From contig NZ_CADFEI010000010.1 in the NCBI RefSeq assembly GCF_902833225.1, positions 244,221 to 308,220 on the forward strand: a stretch of 64,000 bases of DNA. Direction: 5' to 3'. Both the position numbers and the translations under genes were made by a program. Source of the DNA: Burkholderia sp. BCC1644 (lineage in GTDB: Bacteria > Pseudomonadota > Gammaproteobacteria > Burkholderiales > Burkholderiaceae). Under the pieces are notes generated by a model. It worked only from the letters and a program-made list of their open reading frames with translations, was not told the DNA's origin and made no database searches. Positions within the stretch are counted from its first letter, which is position 1. Each line of letters begins with the position of its first letter. Positions 51,031 through 58,788 of this stretch are shown in pieces.

Positions 51031-51217
51031 CTTGTGCTCCCTGGAGCGCGTTCGTATGACTGCATTCTATGAACGCGCAAAATTCGCGCCACACGACGTT
51101 GTAAATGATCGTAACGTTGTGCGCGACGCACATTCGTCAGATCAATCCGGGTGCTGCATGAACGGGGAACGAAGCAGGCGGTGGCGACGCCTCGGCGCCG
51201 CCCCGGTGGTGAAGTGC

Positions 51218-51472
51218 TTACTGCGCCGGCTGCATGCCCTGCGCGGCGGCCTTGTGCTGCGCGGCCTGCTCCTGCGCCTGCTTCTTCGCCATGTGGTGGC
51301 CGACGATACAGCCGCCGACCGCACCGACGACCGCGTGGTGCCCCGCGTAGTGGCCGGCGACCCCGCCCACCACCGCACCCTTCATGCAGCCCGCCGCGTG
51401 CGCGCTGCCGATCGTTGCGAGCGCAACGACAGCGGCGGCGGCGCACAGCCTGATGTGTCGAATCGGCATCAT
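51218..51472 (-). CDS. Small glycine-zipper membrane or periplasmic protein
   Basis: 84 residues (or from ATG 51469). A signal peptide (AAAAVVALATIGSAHA) precedes a glycine-zipper stretch (CMKGAVVGGVAGHYAGHHAVVGAVGGCIVG) with repeated GxxxG spacing, then a Gln/Ala-rich tail. Two Cys residues flank the zipper. Glycine-zipper proteins insert into or stabilise membranes; the function here is unknown. It shares strand and spacing with the exported proteins on either side. Confidence 0.75.
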   Translation of the reverse strand: MMPIRHIRLCAAAAVVALATIGSAHAAGCMKGAVVGGVAGHYAGHHAVVGAVGGCIVGHHMAKKQAQEQAAQHKAAAQGMQPAQ

Positions 51473-51509
51473 GTTGTCACTCTCCTCTCGTGGTGATCAG
51501 TCGGGCCGC

Positions 51510-51815
51510 TTAGTCCCAGCGGCCGCCGCGCCAGCCGCCGCGGTCGCGCCACTCGTGCTCGCGCCATTCACGGCGGCGCCACTCGTGTTCGCGCCATTCG
51601 CGCTGACGCCAGCCATCGCCGCGCCAGCCGTCATCGCGGTAGCCGACCGGCGCGTACATCACGGGCGGCGGCGGCGCGACGTAGACCGGTGCGGGCGCCG
51701 CGTAGACGCCCGGCACGCCGATGCCGACCGACAGGTCGACGTGGGCCGATGCGACGCCCGAAGCTGCCAGCGCCGCTACACCGAGAACTGCACCGAGAAT
51801 AAGTTTCTTGCTCAT
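51510..51815 (-). CDS. Exported protein with Trp/Arg/Glu repeat tail
   Basis: 101 residues. A signal peptide (KLILGAVLGVAALAASGVASA) is followed by a Pro/Val/Ala-rich segment (YVAPPPPVMYAPVGY) and a C-terminal run of WR-containing repeats (for example REWREHEWR, occurring twice). The layout matches the PXPV-repeat/YXWXXGW-like exported proteins of Burkholderia that I remember. Function is unknown. Repeats in the gene create direct DNA repeats at about 51530-51610. Confidence 0.78.
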   Translation of the reverse strand: MSKKLILGAVLGVAALAASGVASAHVDLSVGIGVPGVYAAPAPVYVAPPPPVMYAPVGYRDDGWRGDGWRQREWREHEWRRREWREHEWRDRGGWRGGRWD

Positions 51816-51940
51816 CTCGCGACTCCCTGCACGTGTCGTGCGTCATGTGAATACGGTTCGGAGTCTAGGCACCGGACACAGACACAGGTGAAACGGGTAT
51901 GCGAGACAGGTAACGGACGATTACGGATGCCCGCAAAGCC

Positions 51941-52051
51941 TTACGGGACAAGGGAGAGGCCGCACTCGAAGCACCGTTGCAGCGGTGCATCGGGCCGGTA
52001 AAAAGGGCGTTTCGGCACGAAACCGGGCGATTCGATCGGGCTCGCCGGCAT
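51941..52051 (-). CDS. Possible 36-residue Cys-containing protein downstream of egtD
   Basis: A short frame from ATG 52051 to TAA 51941 starts MPASPIESPGFVPKRPFYRP and ends in a CxxC-containing tail (CFECGLSLVP). It lies 56 bp after egtD on the same strand. There is no clear ribosome-binding site and I cannot tell whether it is translated. Apart from it, the 292-bp gap between 51816 and 52107 shows nothing I recognise. Confidence 0.3.
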   Translation of the reverse strand: MPASPIESPGFVPKRPFYRPDAPLQRCFECGLSLVP

Positions 52052-52107
52052 GCGCGGGAAGTGAACCGCTCGCGCCGTGCGGCACGAGCGGTTCGCAACA
52101 GCAGGCG

Positions 52108-53121
52108 TTACGCGCGGATATCGTCGACGCTGCGCAGCCAGTGCACGCTGAACAGGTTGTCCGCATCGGTCCACACGGTGTCGGGCTCGAATCCCGCGCG
52201 ACGCGCGATCGCGTGGAAACCGTCGATCGTGAACTTGTGCGAGTTCTCCGTGTGGATGCGCTCGCCGGCTTCGAAGCGGAATGCGTGGCCGCGCACGTGC
52301 ACCGTCTGCGCGATGTCGCTGACGAGATGCATTTCGATGCGCTGCCGCTCGCGATCGTAGAACGCGCAATGCGAGAACGCGTCGATGTCGAAGTCCGCGC
52401 CGAGCGCCGCGTTCGCGCGCACCAGCAGGTTCAGGTTGAACTGCGCGGTGACGCCCTGCGCATCGTTGTACGCGTGATGCAGCGTGCGCTCGTCCTTCAC
52501 GAGGTCGGCGCCGACCAGCAGGCCGCCACCGCGCAGCAGCCGTGCGGCATCGCGCAGGAATGCGTCGGCTTCTTCCGGCGAGAAATTGCCGATCGTCGAG
52601 CCGGGAAAGAAGCCGATGCGCCGCGCCGGTGTCGCGGTCAGCTCGGCCAGTTGCTCGGCCTTCGTGTAGTCGGCCGCGAGCGGCGCGACGTCGAGCCACG
52701 GATAGGCCGACCGCAGTCGCGCGGCCGCGCCGTGCAGGTAGTCCGCCGAGATGTCGACCGGCACGTAGCGCGCCGGCGCATTCGCGTAATTGCCCGCGAA
52801 CGCGTCGAGCAGCACGCGGATCTTCTCGAGCGAGCCTGCGCCGAATTCGACGAGTTCCGCATGCGGGCCGACGCGCCGCACGATCTCGGCCGCGCGGTCG
52901 CGCAGGATGCCGAGCTCGGTGCGCGTCGGGTAATACTCCGGCAGTTCGCAGATGCGGTCGAACAGCGCGGAGCCGGCTGCATCGTAGAAGTATTTCGGCG
53001 AAATGCTGCGCGGCGTGCGCGACAGTCCGTCGATCAGGTCGCGCTCGAACGCGCTCGGCCGCGAATCGCGGGCGGGTTGCTGGCCACCGCTCGTGGCCGT
53101 CCGGTCAGACGTCTCGCGCAA
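52108..53121 (-). CDS. egtD: EgtD: L-histidine N-alpha-trimethyltransferase
   Basis: About 337 residues. EgtD converts histidine to hercynine with three S-adenosylmethionine-derived methyl groups, the first step of ergothioneine synthesis. Visible motifs are the SPKYFYDAAGSALFDRICELPEYYPTRTE block, the SAM-binding VEFGAGSLEK, and FFPGSTIGNFSPEEA. The frame is open into egtB but has no ATG; TTG at 53121, preceded by GGGAG at 6-7 bases, overlaps the last 17 bp of egtB and is the best start. It is translationally coupled to egtB. The C-S lyase needed for the last step is not in the window. Confidence 0.93.
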   Translation of the reverse strand: MRETSDRTATSGGQQPARDSRPSAFERDLIDGLSRTPRSISPKYFYDAAGSALFDRICELPEYYPTRTELGILRDRAAEIVRRVGPHAELVEFGAGSLEKIRVLLDAFAGNYANAPARYVPVDISADYLHGAAARLRSAYPWLDVAPLAADYTKAEQLAELTATPARRIGFFPGSTIGNFSPEEADAFLRDAARLLRGGGLLVGADLVKDERTLHHAYNDAQGVTAQFNLNLLVRANAALGADFDIDAFSHCAFYDRERQRIEMHLVSDIAQTVHVRGHAFRFEAGERIHTENSHKFTIDGFHAIARRAGFEPDTVWTDADNLFSVHWLRSVDDIRA

Positions 53122-54328
53122 GTCGCACTCCCGTGAATTGCCAGCGCGCGGCCGGCGGAAAGAAATTGCGGTACGTCGGCCGTTCGTGCCCGGGCGGCGT
53201 CGCGATGCTGCTGCCGCGCAGAACCTGCTGGCCGACCATGAACTTGCCGTTGTATTCGGCCGCGACACCCGCGAGCGGCCGAAAGCCCGGATACGGCTCG
53301 TAGGACGAACGCGTCCACTGCCATACGTGCCCGAGCATCTGCTGGATGCCTTCAGCAGGGAACGCGGTTTCCCATTCGAATTCGGTCGGCAGCCGCGCGC
53401 CGGCCCATTCCGCATACGCGGCCGCTTCGTAGAAGCTCACGTGGCACACCGGTGCGTCCGGCGCGAGCGGTTCGACGCCGTGCAGGCCGAACGTGCGCCG
53501 CACGCGCGTGGCGGCCGCATCGTCGTCGTCGGGCATCCAGTACGCGGGCCCTTGCCACCCTTCCCGCTGCACCGTGGCCCAGCCGTCCGACAGCCAGAAC
53601 TCGGGGCGCACATAACCGCCGTCCGCGACGAACGCCGCAAATTCCGCATTCGTCACGAGACGGTTCGCGATCTCGTACGGCCGCACGAGCGCCGTGTGAC
53701 GCGGCCGTTCGTTGTCGAACGAGAACGCATCGCCGTCGTGGCCGATCTCGACGAGCCCGCCCGGCTGATGCAGCCAGCGCTGCGCGCCGGCATCGCCCGC
53801 GGCCATCGCGTCGCCGTCCATCCCGTTGCGCGGCCGGAACGCAGGCTTCAGCGGGTTGCACGAGAACGCGTGCAGCATGTCGGTGACGATCAATTCCTGG
53901 TGCTGCTGCTCGTGATGCAGGCCGAGCACGACCTCGGGCGCGATCGCGTCGAGCAGCGCCGCATCGGCGCCGGCCAGCGCGCGCAGCATCGCGTCGTCGA
54001 CGTATTGCCGGTACGCATGCACCTCGTCGAGCGACGGGCGCGTGAGCAGCCCGCGCTGCGGCCGCGGATGGCGCGGGCCGAGCGCTTCGTAATAGGAATT
54101 GAAGAGGAACTGGAAGGCGTCGTCGAACGGCGCGTAGCCGGGCACGCGGCGCATCAGCACGACGGTTTCGAAGAACCAGGTCGTATGCGCGAGGTGCCAT
54201 TTCGTCGGACTCGCGTCGGGCATCGACTGCACGGCCTGGTCTTCGGCGGACAGCGTCGCGGTCAACGCGACGCTGTGGGAGCGCACGTCCTGGTAACGGC
54301 GCTGAAGCTGTGATGCAAGGAGGCTCAT
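53105..54328 (-). CDS. egtB: EgtB: ergothioneine biosynthesis sulfoxide synthase
   Basis: 407 residues. The N-terminal DinB-like domain carries the iron-binding histidines (KWHLAHTTWFFE and LHHEQQHQE), and the C-terminal formylglycine-generating-enzyme-like domain has GYVRPEFWLSDGWATVQREG and MLGHVWQWTRSSYEPYPGF. It is a non-haem iron enzyme that joins a thiol donor to hercynine using oxygen. ATG 54328 gives the family start MSLLASQLQRRYQDVR. It is the first gene of the egtBD operon, read away from the carboxymuconolactone decarboxylase gene. Confidence 0.94.
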   Translation of the reverse strand: MSLLASQLQRRYQDVRSHSVALTATLSAEDQAVQSMPDASPTKWHLAHTTWFFETVVLMRRVPGYAPFDDAFQFLFNSYYEALGPRHPRPQRGLLTRPSLDEVHAYRQYVDDAMLRALAGADAALLDAIAPEVVLGLHHEQQHQELIVTDMLHAFSCNPLKPAFRPRNGMDGDAMAAGDAGAQRWLHQPGGLVEIGHDGDAFSFDNERPRHTALVRPYEIANRLVTNAEFAAFVADGGYVRPEFWLSDGWATVQREGWQGPAYWMPDDDDAAATRVRRTFGLHGVEPLAPDAPVCHVSFYEAAAYAEWAGARLPTEFEWETAFPAEGIQQMLGHVWQWTRSSYEPYPGFRPLAGVAAEYNGKFMVGQQVLRGSSIATPPGHERPTYRNFFPPAARWQFTGVRLARDV

Positions 54329-54791
54329 CGGTTTACCGTCCACGTCGCGATTCGCTGCGTTGCGTTGCCGGAAAAAGGAAAGCCTTGCGCGTGATGCGCG
54401 CGGCTGACGTGCGACCTGCTGCTGCGTCGTCGGGCAGCCGGCGCGCGCGCCGTGCCGCGGATGCGGCGTCACTTCATCTGCCCGTGCAGAACAGTATGGG
54501 CCAGAAATGTGAATGCTGCGAATCCGGATGCCGGCGAAACGCGATCGAAAGAAAAATGAAAGTGTTGGCTTCGCACGTGTCGAATGCGTGACGGCGCGGG
54601 GATCCCTGTCCGGATGGGCTTTGCCGCATGCCGGCCCGCATGGGCGGCTACTGACGACCCATGACATCCGCGCGGCGCGCGAGTTTGTCTGATGAACGCT
54701 GTCGCGCGCGGCCATCGGCACTGCGCCGAACCGCTCTGCCCTTCACTTGCGATCCGTATCCGCGCCCGCTTCGAAAAATCTTTTGCGTCGA
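54329..54791. other. Divergent region between egtB and the decarboxylase gene
   Basis: Part of a 526-bp gap. I see no convincing gene; a 31-codon Cys-rich frame at 54496-54591 has no ribosome-binding site. The egtB promoter should lie near 54350-54450 but no consensus is evident. The decarboxylase promoter lies just to the right. Confidence 0.35.
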
Positions 54792-54819
54792 TGTCACACG
54801 CGCGGGGGGCTCGCTCGTC
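54792..54819 (+). promoter_or_regulatory. ECF41-type promoter
   Basis: TGTCACA (54792-54798), a 17-bp spacer, and CGTC (54816-54819), 35 bp before the decarboxylase ATG. This matches the TGTCACA/CGTC pattern I recall for ECF41 sigma factors. It predicts that the sigma factor encoded by the second gene activates its own operon. Confidence 0.7.
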
Positions 54820-54854
54820 ATATCACCGGAACCCACACGAAAGGAGAAGGAACC

Positions 54855-55331
54855 ATGACTGCGAAACTCAATCCGTTTGCCGCCGCCCCCGCGCTGATGA
54901 AGAACTGGATGACCGTGTCGGTCGCCGCTGCGGGGAGCCTCGAGCCGACCTTGATCGAGCTGGTCAAGATCCGCGCATCGCAGATCAACGCGTGCGCGAA
55001 CTGCATTAACATGCACACCGCCGAGGCACGCGGGCAAGGCGAGACCGAGCAGCGCATCTACCTGCTCGCCGCGTGGCGCGAAGCGCCCTGCTACACCGAC
55101 CGCGAACGCGCGGCGCTTGGCTGGACCGAAGCGCTCACGCGGCTGTCGGAAGGCCACGCGGCGCACGAAGCGGCCTATGCGGCGCTGAACGACCATTTCA
55201 GCCAGGAGGAACAGGTGAAACTCACGCTGATGATCAACGTGATCAACGGCTGGAACCGGCTCGCCGTCGGCTTCGGGCTGTGGATCGAGCCGGCCGATGC
55301 GAAGGCCGCCGCCGCGAAGATGGTGGCCTGA
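54855..55331 (+). CDS. Carboxymuconolactone decarboxylase/AhpD-family protein
   Basis: 158 residues from ATG 54855, behind a strong AAGGAGAAGGAA. The AhpD-like redox motif is present (CANCINMHTAEARGQGE: CxxC followed by His). Despite the family name, proteins with this motif are usually peroxidase-like or thiol-disulphide enzymes. Pairing with an ECF41 sigma factor is characteristic. Its stop overlaps the sigma-factor ATG (TGATG). Confidence 0.93.
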   Translation: MTAKLNPFAAAPALMKNWMTVSVAAAGSLEPTLIELVKIRASQINACANCINMHTAEARGQGETEQRIYLLAAWREAPCYTDRERAALGWTEALTRLSEGHAAHEAAYAALNDHFSQEEQVKLTLMINVINGWNRLAVGFGLWIEPADAKAAAAKMVA

Positions 55332-56212
55332 TGACGAACCTCGACCCGGCCAAGGGCAGCGCCGAAGCGCGGGCCGACGCGGCGGCGAGCTTCGACCCGC
55401 TGCGTCGCACGCTGATCCGCGTCGCGTACCGGATGCTCGGTTCCGTCGCGGATGCCGAGGACATGGTGCAGGAGGCGTTCATCCGCTGGATGGACGTCGA
55501 CCGTACCGAGGTGCGCGTACCCGAGGCGTTCCTGCGCCGCATGGTGATGCGCATGTGCCTCGATCAGCTGAAGTCCGCGCGACACCAGCGCGAGACCTAT
55601 ATCGGCCCGTGGCTGCCCGAGCCGGTCGTCGAGGAAGACGAACAGGAAGACGTCACGCTGCCGCTGCTGCTCGCGCTCGAACGGCTCTCGCCGCTCGAAC
55701 GCGCGGCGTTCCTGCTGCACGACGTGTTCGGTCTCGAGTTCGACGAAGTGGCCACGACGATCCAGCGCGACCCGGCAGCGTGCCGGCAGCTCGCCGCGCG
55801 GGCGCGTACGCATGTGCGCGAGGCGCGGCCGCGGTTTCATGTCGAGAAGCAGCGCGGGATCGAACTGGCCGAAGCATTCTTCGCGGCATCACGCAGCGGC
55901 GACATGCGTGCGCTCGGCGCGATGCTCGCCGAGGACGTGAGCCTGCATTCCGATGGTGGCGGCAAGCGCACGGCCGCAGGCAAGCCGGTGTTGGGTTTCG
56001 AACTCGTGATGAAGGTGCACGAGTACCTGGCCGGGTTGTTCGCGACGCATGCGTCGAAGCTCGTGCGGGCCGGGTTCATCAACGGGCTGCCGGGGTTCGT
56101 CACGCTGGAAGCGGACGGCGAGCTGCAGACGACGGCGCTCGAGATCGACGACGGGAAGATCGTCGCGATCTATGTCGTGCGGAATCCTGACAAGTTGAAG
56201 CATCTGCATTGA
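55331..56212 (+). CDS. ECF41-type RNA polymerase sigma factor with SnoaL-like tail
   Basis: About 293 residues. Sigma-2 (LIRVAYRMLGSVADAEDMVQEAFIRW) and sigma-4 (LSPLERAAFLLHDVFGLEFDEVA) regions are followed by a SnoaL-like domain of about 110 residues that serves as a built-in anti-sigma module. All three ECF41 signatures I remember are present: WLPEP in the linker, DGGGK in the tail and NPDKL at the end. It should activate the TGTCACA/CGTC promoter in front of the partner gene. No separate anti-sigma gene is present, as is normal for the group. Confidence 0.94.
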   Translation: MTNLDPAKGSAEARADAAASFDPLRRTLIRVAYRMLGSVADAEDMVQEAFIRWMDVDRTEVRVPEAFLRRMVMRMCLDQLKSARHQRETYIGPWLPEPVVEEDEQEDVTLPLLLALERLSPLERAAFLLHDVFGLEFDEVATTIQRDPAACRQLAARARTHVREARPRFHVEKQRGIELAEAFFAASRSGDMRALGAMLAEDVSLHSDGGGKRTAAGKPVLGFELVMKVHEYLAGLFATHASKLVRAGFINGLPGFVTLEADGELQTTALEIDDGKIVAIYVVRNPDKLKHLH

Positions 56213-56307
56213 AGGTAGCGCGAGCCGGCGCCGCATGCCATGCGGATGCATGGCGACGGCGCCGTCCGCCCTCTTCTTCCTGCCCTGCCGATCGCCGGCT
56301 ACCGCGA

Positions 56308-56823
56308 TCAGTACGTCGCGCCTCCGGCGTTGCCGAGCATGAATAACAGTACGCCGAGCAGCGGCGTCGCGACGGCGAAACCGGCCGCCGCCAGCCAGTT
56401 CGTGCCGCCTTGCGCCTCGAGCAGCGCGAGAAACGATTCGCGAGACGTCGCGTTCGGGCGCAATTTTTCGATCCTGCGTTCGACGTACCGCTTGTAGAGG
56501 CTGTTCCCGCACCAGCCGAGCGAGACCGCGATCCCGATGGTGACCGGGTCGAGCGTGCTCGATTCGAAGTATGTCGGGAAGTACAGCAGCTCGACCAGCG
56601 TGATGCCGAGCGTGACGGCGAGCACGGCGGCCGCCTGCCAGTACATGCATCGATAGGCCATCCAGACCGGGCCCAGGAAGCACGCGGCCCAGTTCCACGA
56701 CTGCCGGCTCTTGCGCGATTCGGCGATCGCCCATTTGCGCTCGAACCAGGCGGCTTTCTTGCCGACGTAAGCGGCGATTTCGTCGGTGCTTGCGGACGAT
56801 GCGGCGGTCGTGACCTCGGACAT
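56308..56823 (-). CDS. DUF2628 membrane protein
   Basis: 171 residues. A charged N-terminal segment (KKAAWFERKWAIAESRKSRQSWNWAACFLGPVWMAYR) matches DUF2628, followed by two hydrophobic stretches (AAAVLAVTLGITLVELLYF; LAAAGFAVATPLLGVLLFML). Function is unknown. It converges on the ECF41 sigma gene. Confidence 0.85.
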   Translation of the reverse strand: MSEVTTAASSASTDEIAAYVGKKAAWFERKWAIAESRKSRQSWNWAACFLGPVWMAYRCMYWQAAAVLAVTLGITLVELLYFPTYFESSTLDPVTIGIAVSLGWCGNSLYKRYVERRIEKLRPNATSRESFLALLEAQGGTNWLAAAGFAVATPLLGVLLFMLGNAGGATY

Positions 56824-57041
56824 GGTCGTGTGCTCTCAGTCGCGCGGATCGCGCGTTGTTGTTTCGATGCGGTTTGGAGATGCTTGAAATCGGGTGGCAC
56901 GCGGCGCAGCCGCTTCGATGTGCACACGATTCTACTCGCCGTGCAGAGGCGCTTGAATGACGGGTCGGGATGCCGGCGACGATGTGATGCCGGGCCGTGT
57001 ATCGCGCCACGCATCGGGGCACTCTGCGCTGTTTCGGACCG
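56824..57041. other. Gene-free stretch before tRNA-Val terminator
   Basis: Part of a 322-bp gap. It carries the DUF2628 promoter region; I see no gene or clear promoter elements. Confidence 0.3.
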
Positions 57042-57079
57042 GAAAAGAAAAACGCCACGCGAGGTTGCCGCGTGGCGTT
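57042..57079 (-). terminator. Intrinsic terminator of tRNA-Val
   Basis: ACGCCACGCG (57052-57061) and CGCGTGGCGT (57069-57078) form a perfect 10-bp stem. On the minus strand it is followed by TTTTCTTTT (57042-57051), about 65 bp past the tRNA 3' end. Confidence 0.85.
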
Positions 57080-57145
57080 TGTATGTTTGGCGAGCCGCGT
57101 TGCCTGTAGGCAAGTTGTGCTGCCGGACCCCTTCATTTTGTTCGT

Positions 57146-57222
57146 TGGTAGGCTCGATTGGATTCGAACCAACGACCCCCACCATGTCAAGGTGGTGCTC
57201 TAACCAACTGAGCTACGAGCCT
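57146..57222 (-). tRNA. tRNA-Val (anticodon GAC)
   Basis: 77 nt including an encoded CCA. The acceptor stem is AGGCTCG/CGAGCCT, the anticodon stem CCACC/GGTGG encloses loop TTGACAT (anticodon GAC), and the T loop is GGTTCGAATCC. All arms pair. It is a single tRNA with its own terminator. The orphan genes start about 590 bp upstream of its 5' end, so it is a possible old integration point, although no flanking repeat of the 3' end was found. Confidence 0.97.
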
Positions 57223-57358
57223 AAGAAGCCGCGAATTATAGAGAGGGTTTTGGAGAGGCGCAAGCCCCTTCGTGAAAATTTTTTGAATCGCGGCGCACGA
57301 ACGCTGACGATCGATGTTGCCTGGCGATGCCGCGAACGTCGGCTTCACCTGTTCGCTT

Positions 57359-57735
57359 CACAGCAAAACGCGTCGATGCGCTGTGGTGTTATCCACATTG
57401 CCCTCTGGATAACCGTCCGGCAAGCCTCTGGATTCACAGTGGAACGATTGAGGATATGTCGGCGAGTCCGTGAATCGACGAAAAGTTGTTCTGTGCTGCG
57501 CGGAGCTGTTCACGTGACACACCCATGGTTATGCATCCCGCTTCGTGCTGAAAATTCAGTGCGTTACGGAGGTTATCCACTGTGGGGCACAGCGCTTGTT
57601 AACTATCACTACGTATGTATACGAACCCTGTTAACACCTTTGGATAAGCACAGTCCGTCGACTGTGATCCGCTCGGGATATGCACTGCGTGCGGCGAACA
57701 GAGGAACGAATCGGGAAGCTGTGAAGCACGTGGGT
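57359..57735 (-). repeat. Intergenic element B (inverted relative of element A)
   Basis: Read on the minus strand, it repeats the order of landmarks of element A at 9.25-9.54 kb: TACGTAGT core, AGTTAACAA, GTGGATAAC followed by TCCG, CATAACC, CCACTGTGA, GGTTATCCA and GTGGATAAC. A TTATCCACA lies at 57389-57397. Nine CACAG/CTGTG pentamers fall in 365 bp (57359, 57381, 57435, 57491, 57580, 57588, 57649, 57662, 57719). Its right end (about 57700-57735) matches the 3' half of the array units at 59.5 kb: CTGTG at 57719, then GGTGA 14 bp on. No gene lies between 57223 and 57809. Confidence 0.65.
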
Positions 57736-57809
57736 GATACGTAAGCCGTCATGTCTGTAGAATCGCCGGCATCCAGGATGCAAAGGGCCGACGGACAGGC
57801 TCACGGCAC

Positions 57810-58070
57810 ATGACTGATCTTTCGTTGACCCGGCTCGACGCGCTCGATATCGACACAGTCATGCATCGGATGCAGCAACATCCGGGCGACATCGTGTTCG
57901 AGCAACGCGTGTCGATCCCGGAAGCCGACGTTCTGTGTTGCCGCTACAAGGGCGAGCGATTCAACGTGAAGTTCGATCTCGACTACGGGGTGTTTGTCGA
58001 TCGCGTCGGGAAGGTCTCCGACGAAGACGTCGCGAAAATCGTTAGATGGCTCACGAAGGAGGCAGGGTGA
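57810..58070 (+). CDS. Small orphan protein of unknown function
   Basis: 86 residues starting MTDLSLTRLDALDIDTVMHR. It is acidic with a mixed alpha/beta look (VLCCRYKGERFNVKFDLDYGVF) and has no membrane segment or signal peptide. I do not recognise a family. It is the first of four closely spaced plus-strand genes between tRNA-Val and the repeat array. Codon use is less GC-extreme than in the neighbouring core genes, which suggests later acquisition. It could be an immunity protein, but that rests only on context. Confidence 0.65.
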   Translation: MTDLSLTRLDALDIDTVMHRMQQHPGDIVFEQRVSIPEADVLCCRYKGERFNVKFDLDYGVFVDRVGKVSDEDVAKIVRWLTKEAG

Positions 58071-58092
58071 TCACAGCGGAAGACACTGGACG

Positions 58093-58431
58093 ATGCGATC
58101 GATGAAGGCACCTGTCGACGAGATGCTGGTGACGGATATTGCCGGCCATGTTGCGGTTGTCGTCACGGACGTGGTGGCTGCGGCCGATGGACTAATCCGG
58201 TTGGGCTTCGCTCGGCATTCCGATCGCTGGGAACGTGCAATCGCAGACGACAACGACCGGCAGACGCTCGTAGCCGCGCTCATCGAACTCGATGTGCTGT
58301 TTTCCGCTGGCCGCGACTGGAGTCCGCAGGCACTCGTCGAGTATTACCGGGAGATCGGCGTCGTTCGAAGCGCGTACCGTTCGGTTGCATGGCACGGACC
58401 AGCGCAATACGTCATCGAACGGCATGACTGA
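58093..58431 (+). CDS. Orphan protein of unknown function
   Basis: About 112 residues from ATG 58093; ATG 58102 is an alternative. It is soluble, with segments LVTDIAGHVAVVVTDVVAAADGL and LVEYYREIGVVRSAYRSVAWHG. I see no known motif. It lies 22 bp after the first orphan gene and 18 bp before the next, so the set is probably one operon. Confidence 0.6.
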   Translation: MRSMKAPVDEMLVTDIAGHVAVVVTDVVAAADGLIRLGFARHSDRWERAIADDNDRQTLVAALIELDVLFSAGRDWSPQALVEYYREIGVVRSAYRSVAWHGPAQYVIERHD

Positions 58432-58449
58432 ATTACGCGAGATAACGCG

Positions 58450-58707
58450 ATGACGTACAAGGTCCTGATGGTGTCACGCGGCGAGATCGTGCTGTCCGAC
58501 GGAGAGCGTACCGTGCGGGCGCCTGGCGAGGCGTTGCTGCCTGGCGTGGACAACGGTCCCGGATTCGTCGTCTACGTCGATTCAATGAAGTACGTCGAGC
58601 CGATAAACGATAGCGGGACGATCGATGCCGTCACGCGCCAGGCCGTGATTTCGGCGATCACCGAGTATTTCTCGTCACGACGCGCGACGGTCGATTTCGA
58701 ACCCTGA
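58450..58707 (+). CDS. Probable Imm74-like immunity protein
   Basis: 85 residues. The sequence MTYKVLMVSRGEIVLSDGER, the VVYVDSMKYVEPINDSG segment, the following helix (IDAVTRQAVISAITEYFSSR) and the ending VDFEP resemble the Imm74 family as I remember it: a small beta-sheet protein ending in a helix, found next to contact-dependent or type VI toxins. No toxin gene is nearby, so it would be an orphan immunity gene. The family call is from memory and needs a profile search. Confidence 0.5.
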   Translation: MTYKVLMVSRGEIVLSDGERTVRAPGEALLPGVDNGPGFVVYVDSMKYVEPINDSGTIDAVTRQAVISAITEYFSSRRATVDFEP

Positions 58708-58788
58708 GCCATCGATGATGATGACCGGCACGATGAAAACAAAGAAAGACCCGGGCGACATGAGCGCTGCCCGCAACCGGAGCCGGTA

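Noticed and set aside
54496..54591. A 31-codon Cys-rich frame (MGQKCECCESGC...)
   Set aside because: No ribosome-binding site and too short to judge; it lies in the egtB divergent promoter region.
9245..57735. Elements A and B as recombination sites for a 48-kb inversion
   Set aside because: They share motif order but too little continuous identity for homologous recombination, and no integrase or recombinase gene is present.
57146..57809. A tRNA-borne genomic island with att repeats
   Set aside because: I searched by eye for a second copy of the tRNA-Val 3' end within the window and found none; no integrase gene is present.
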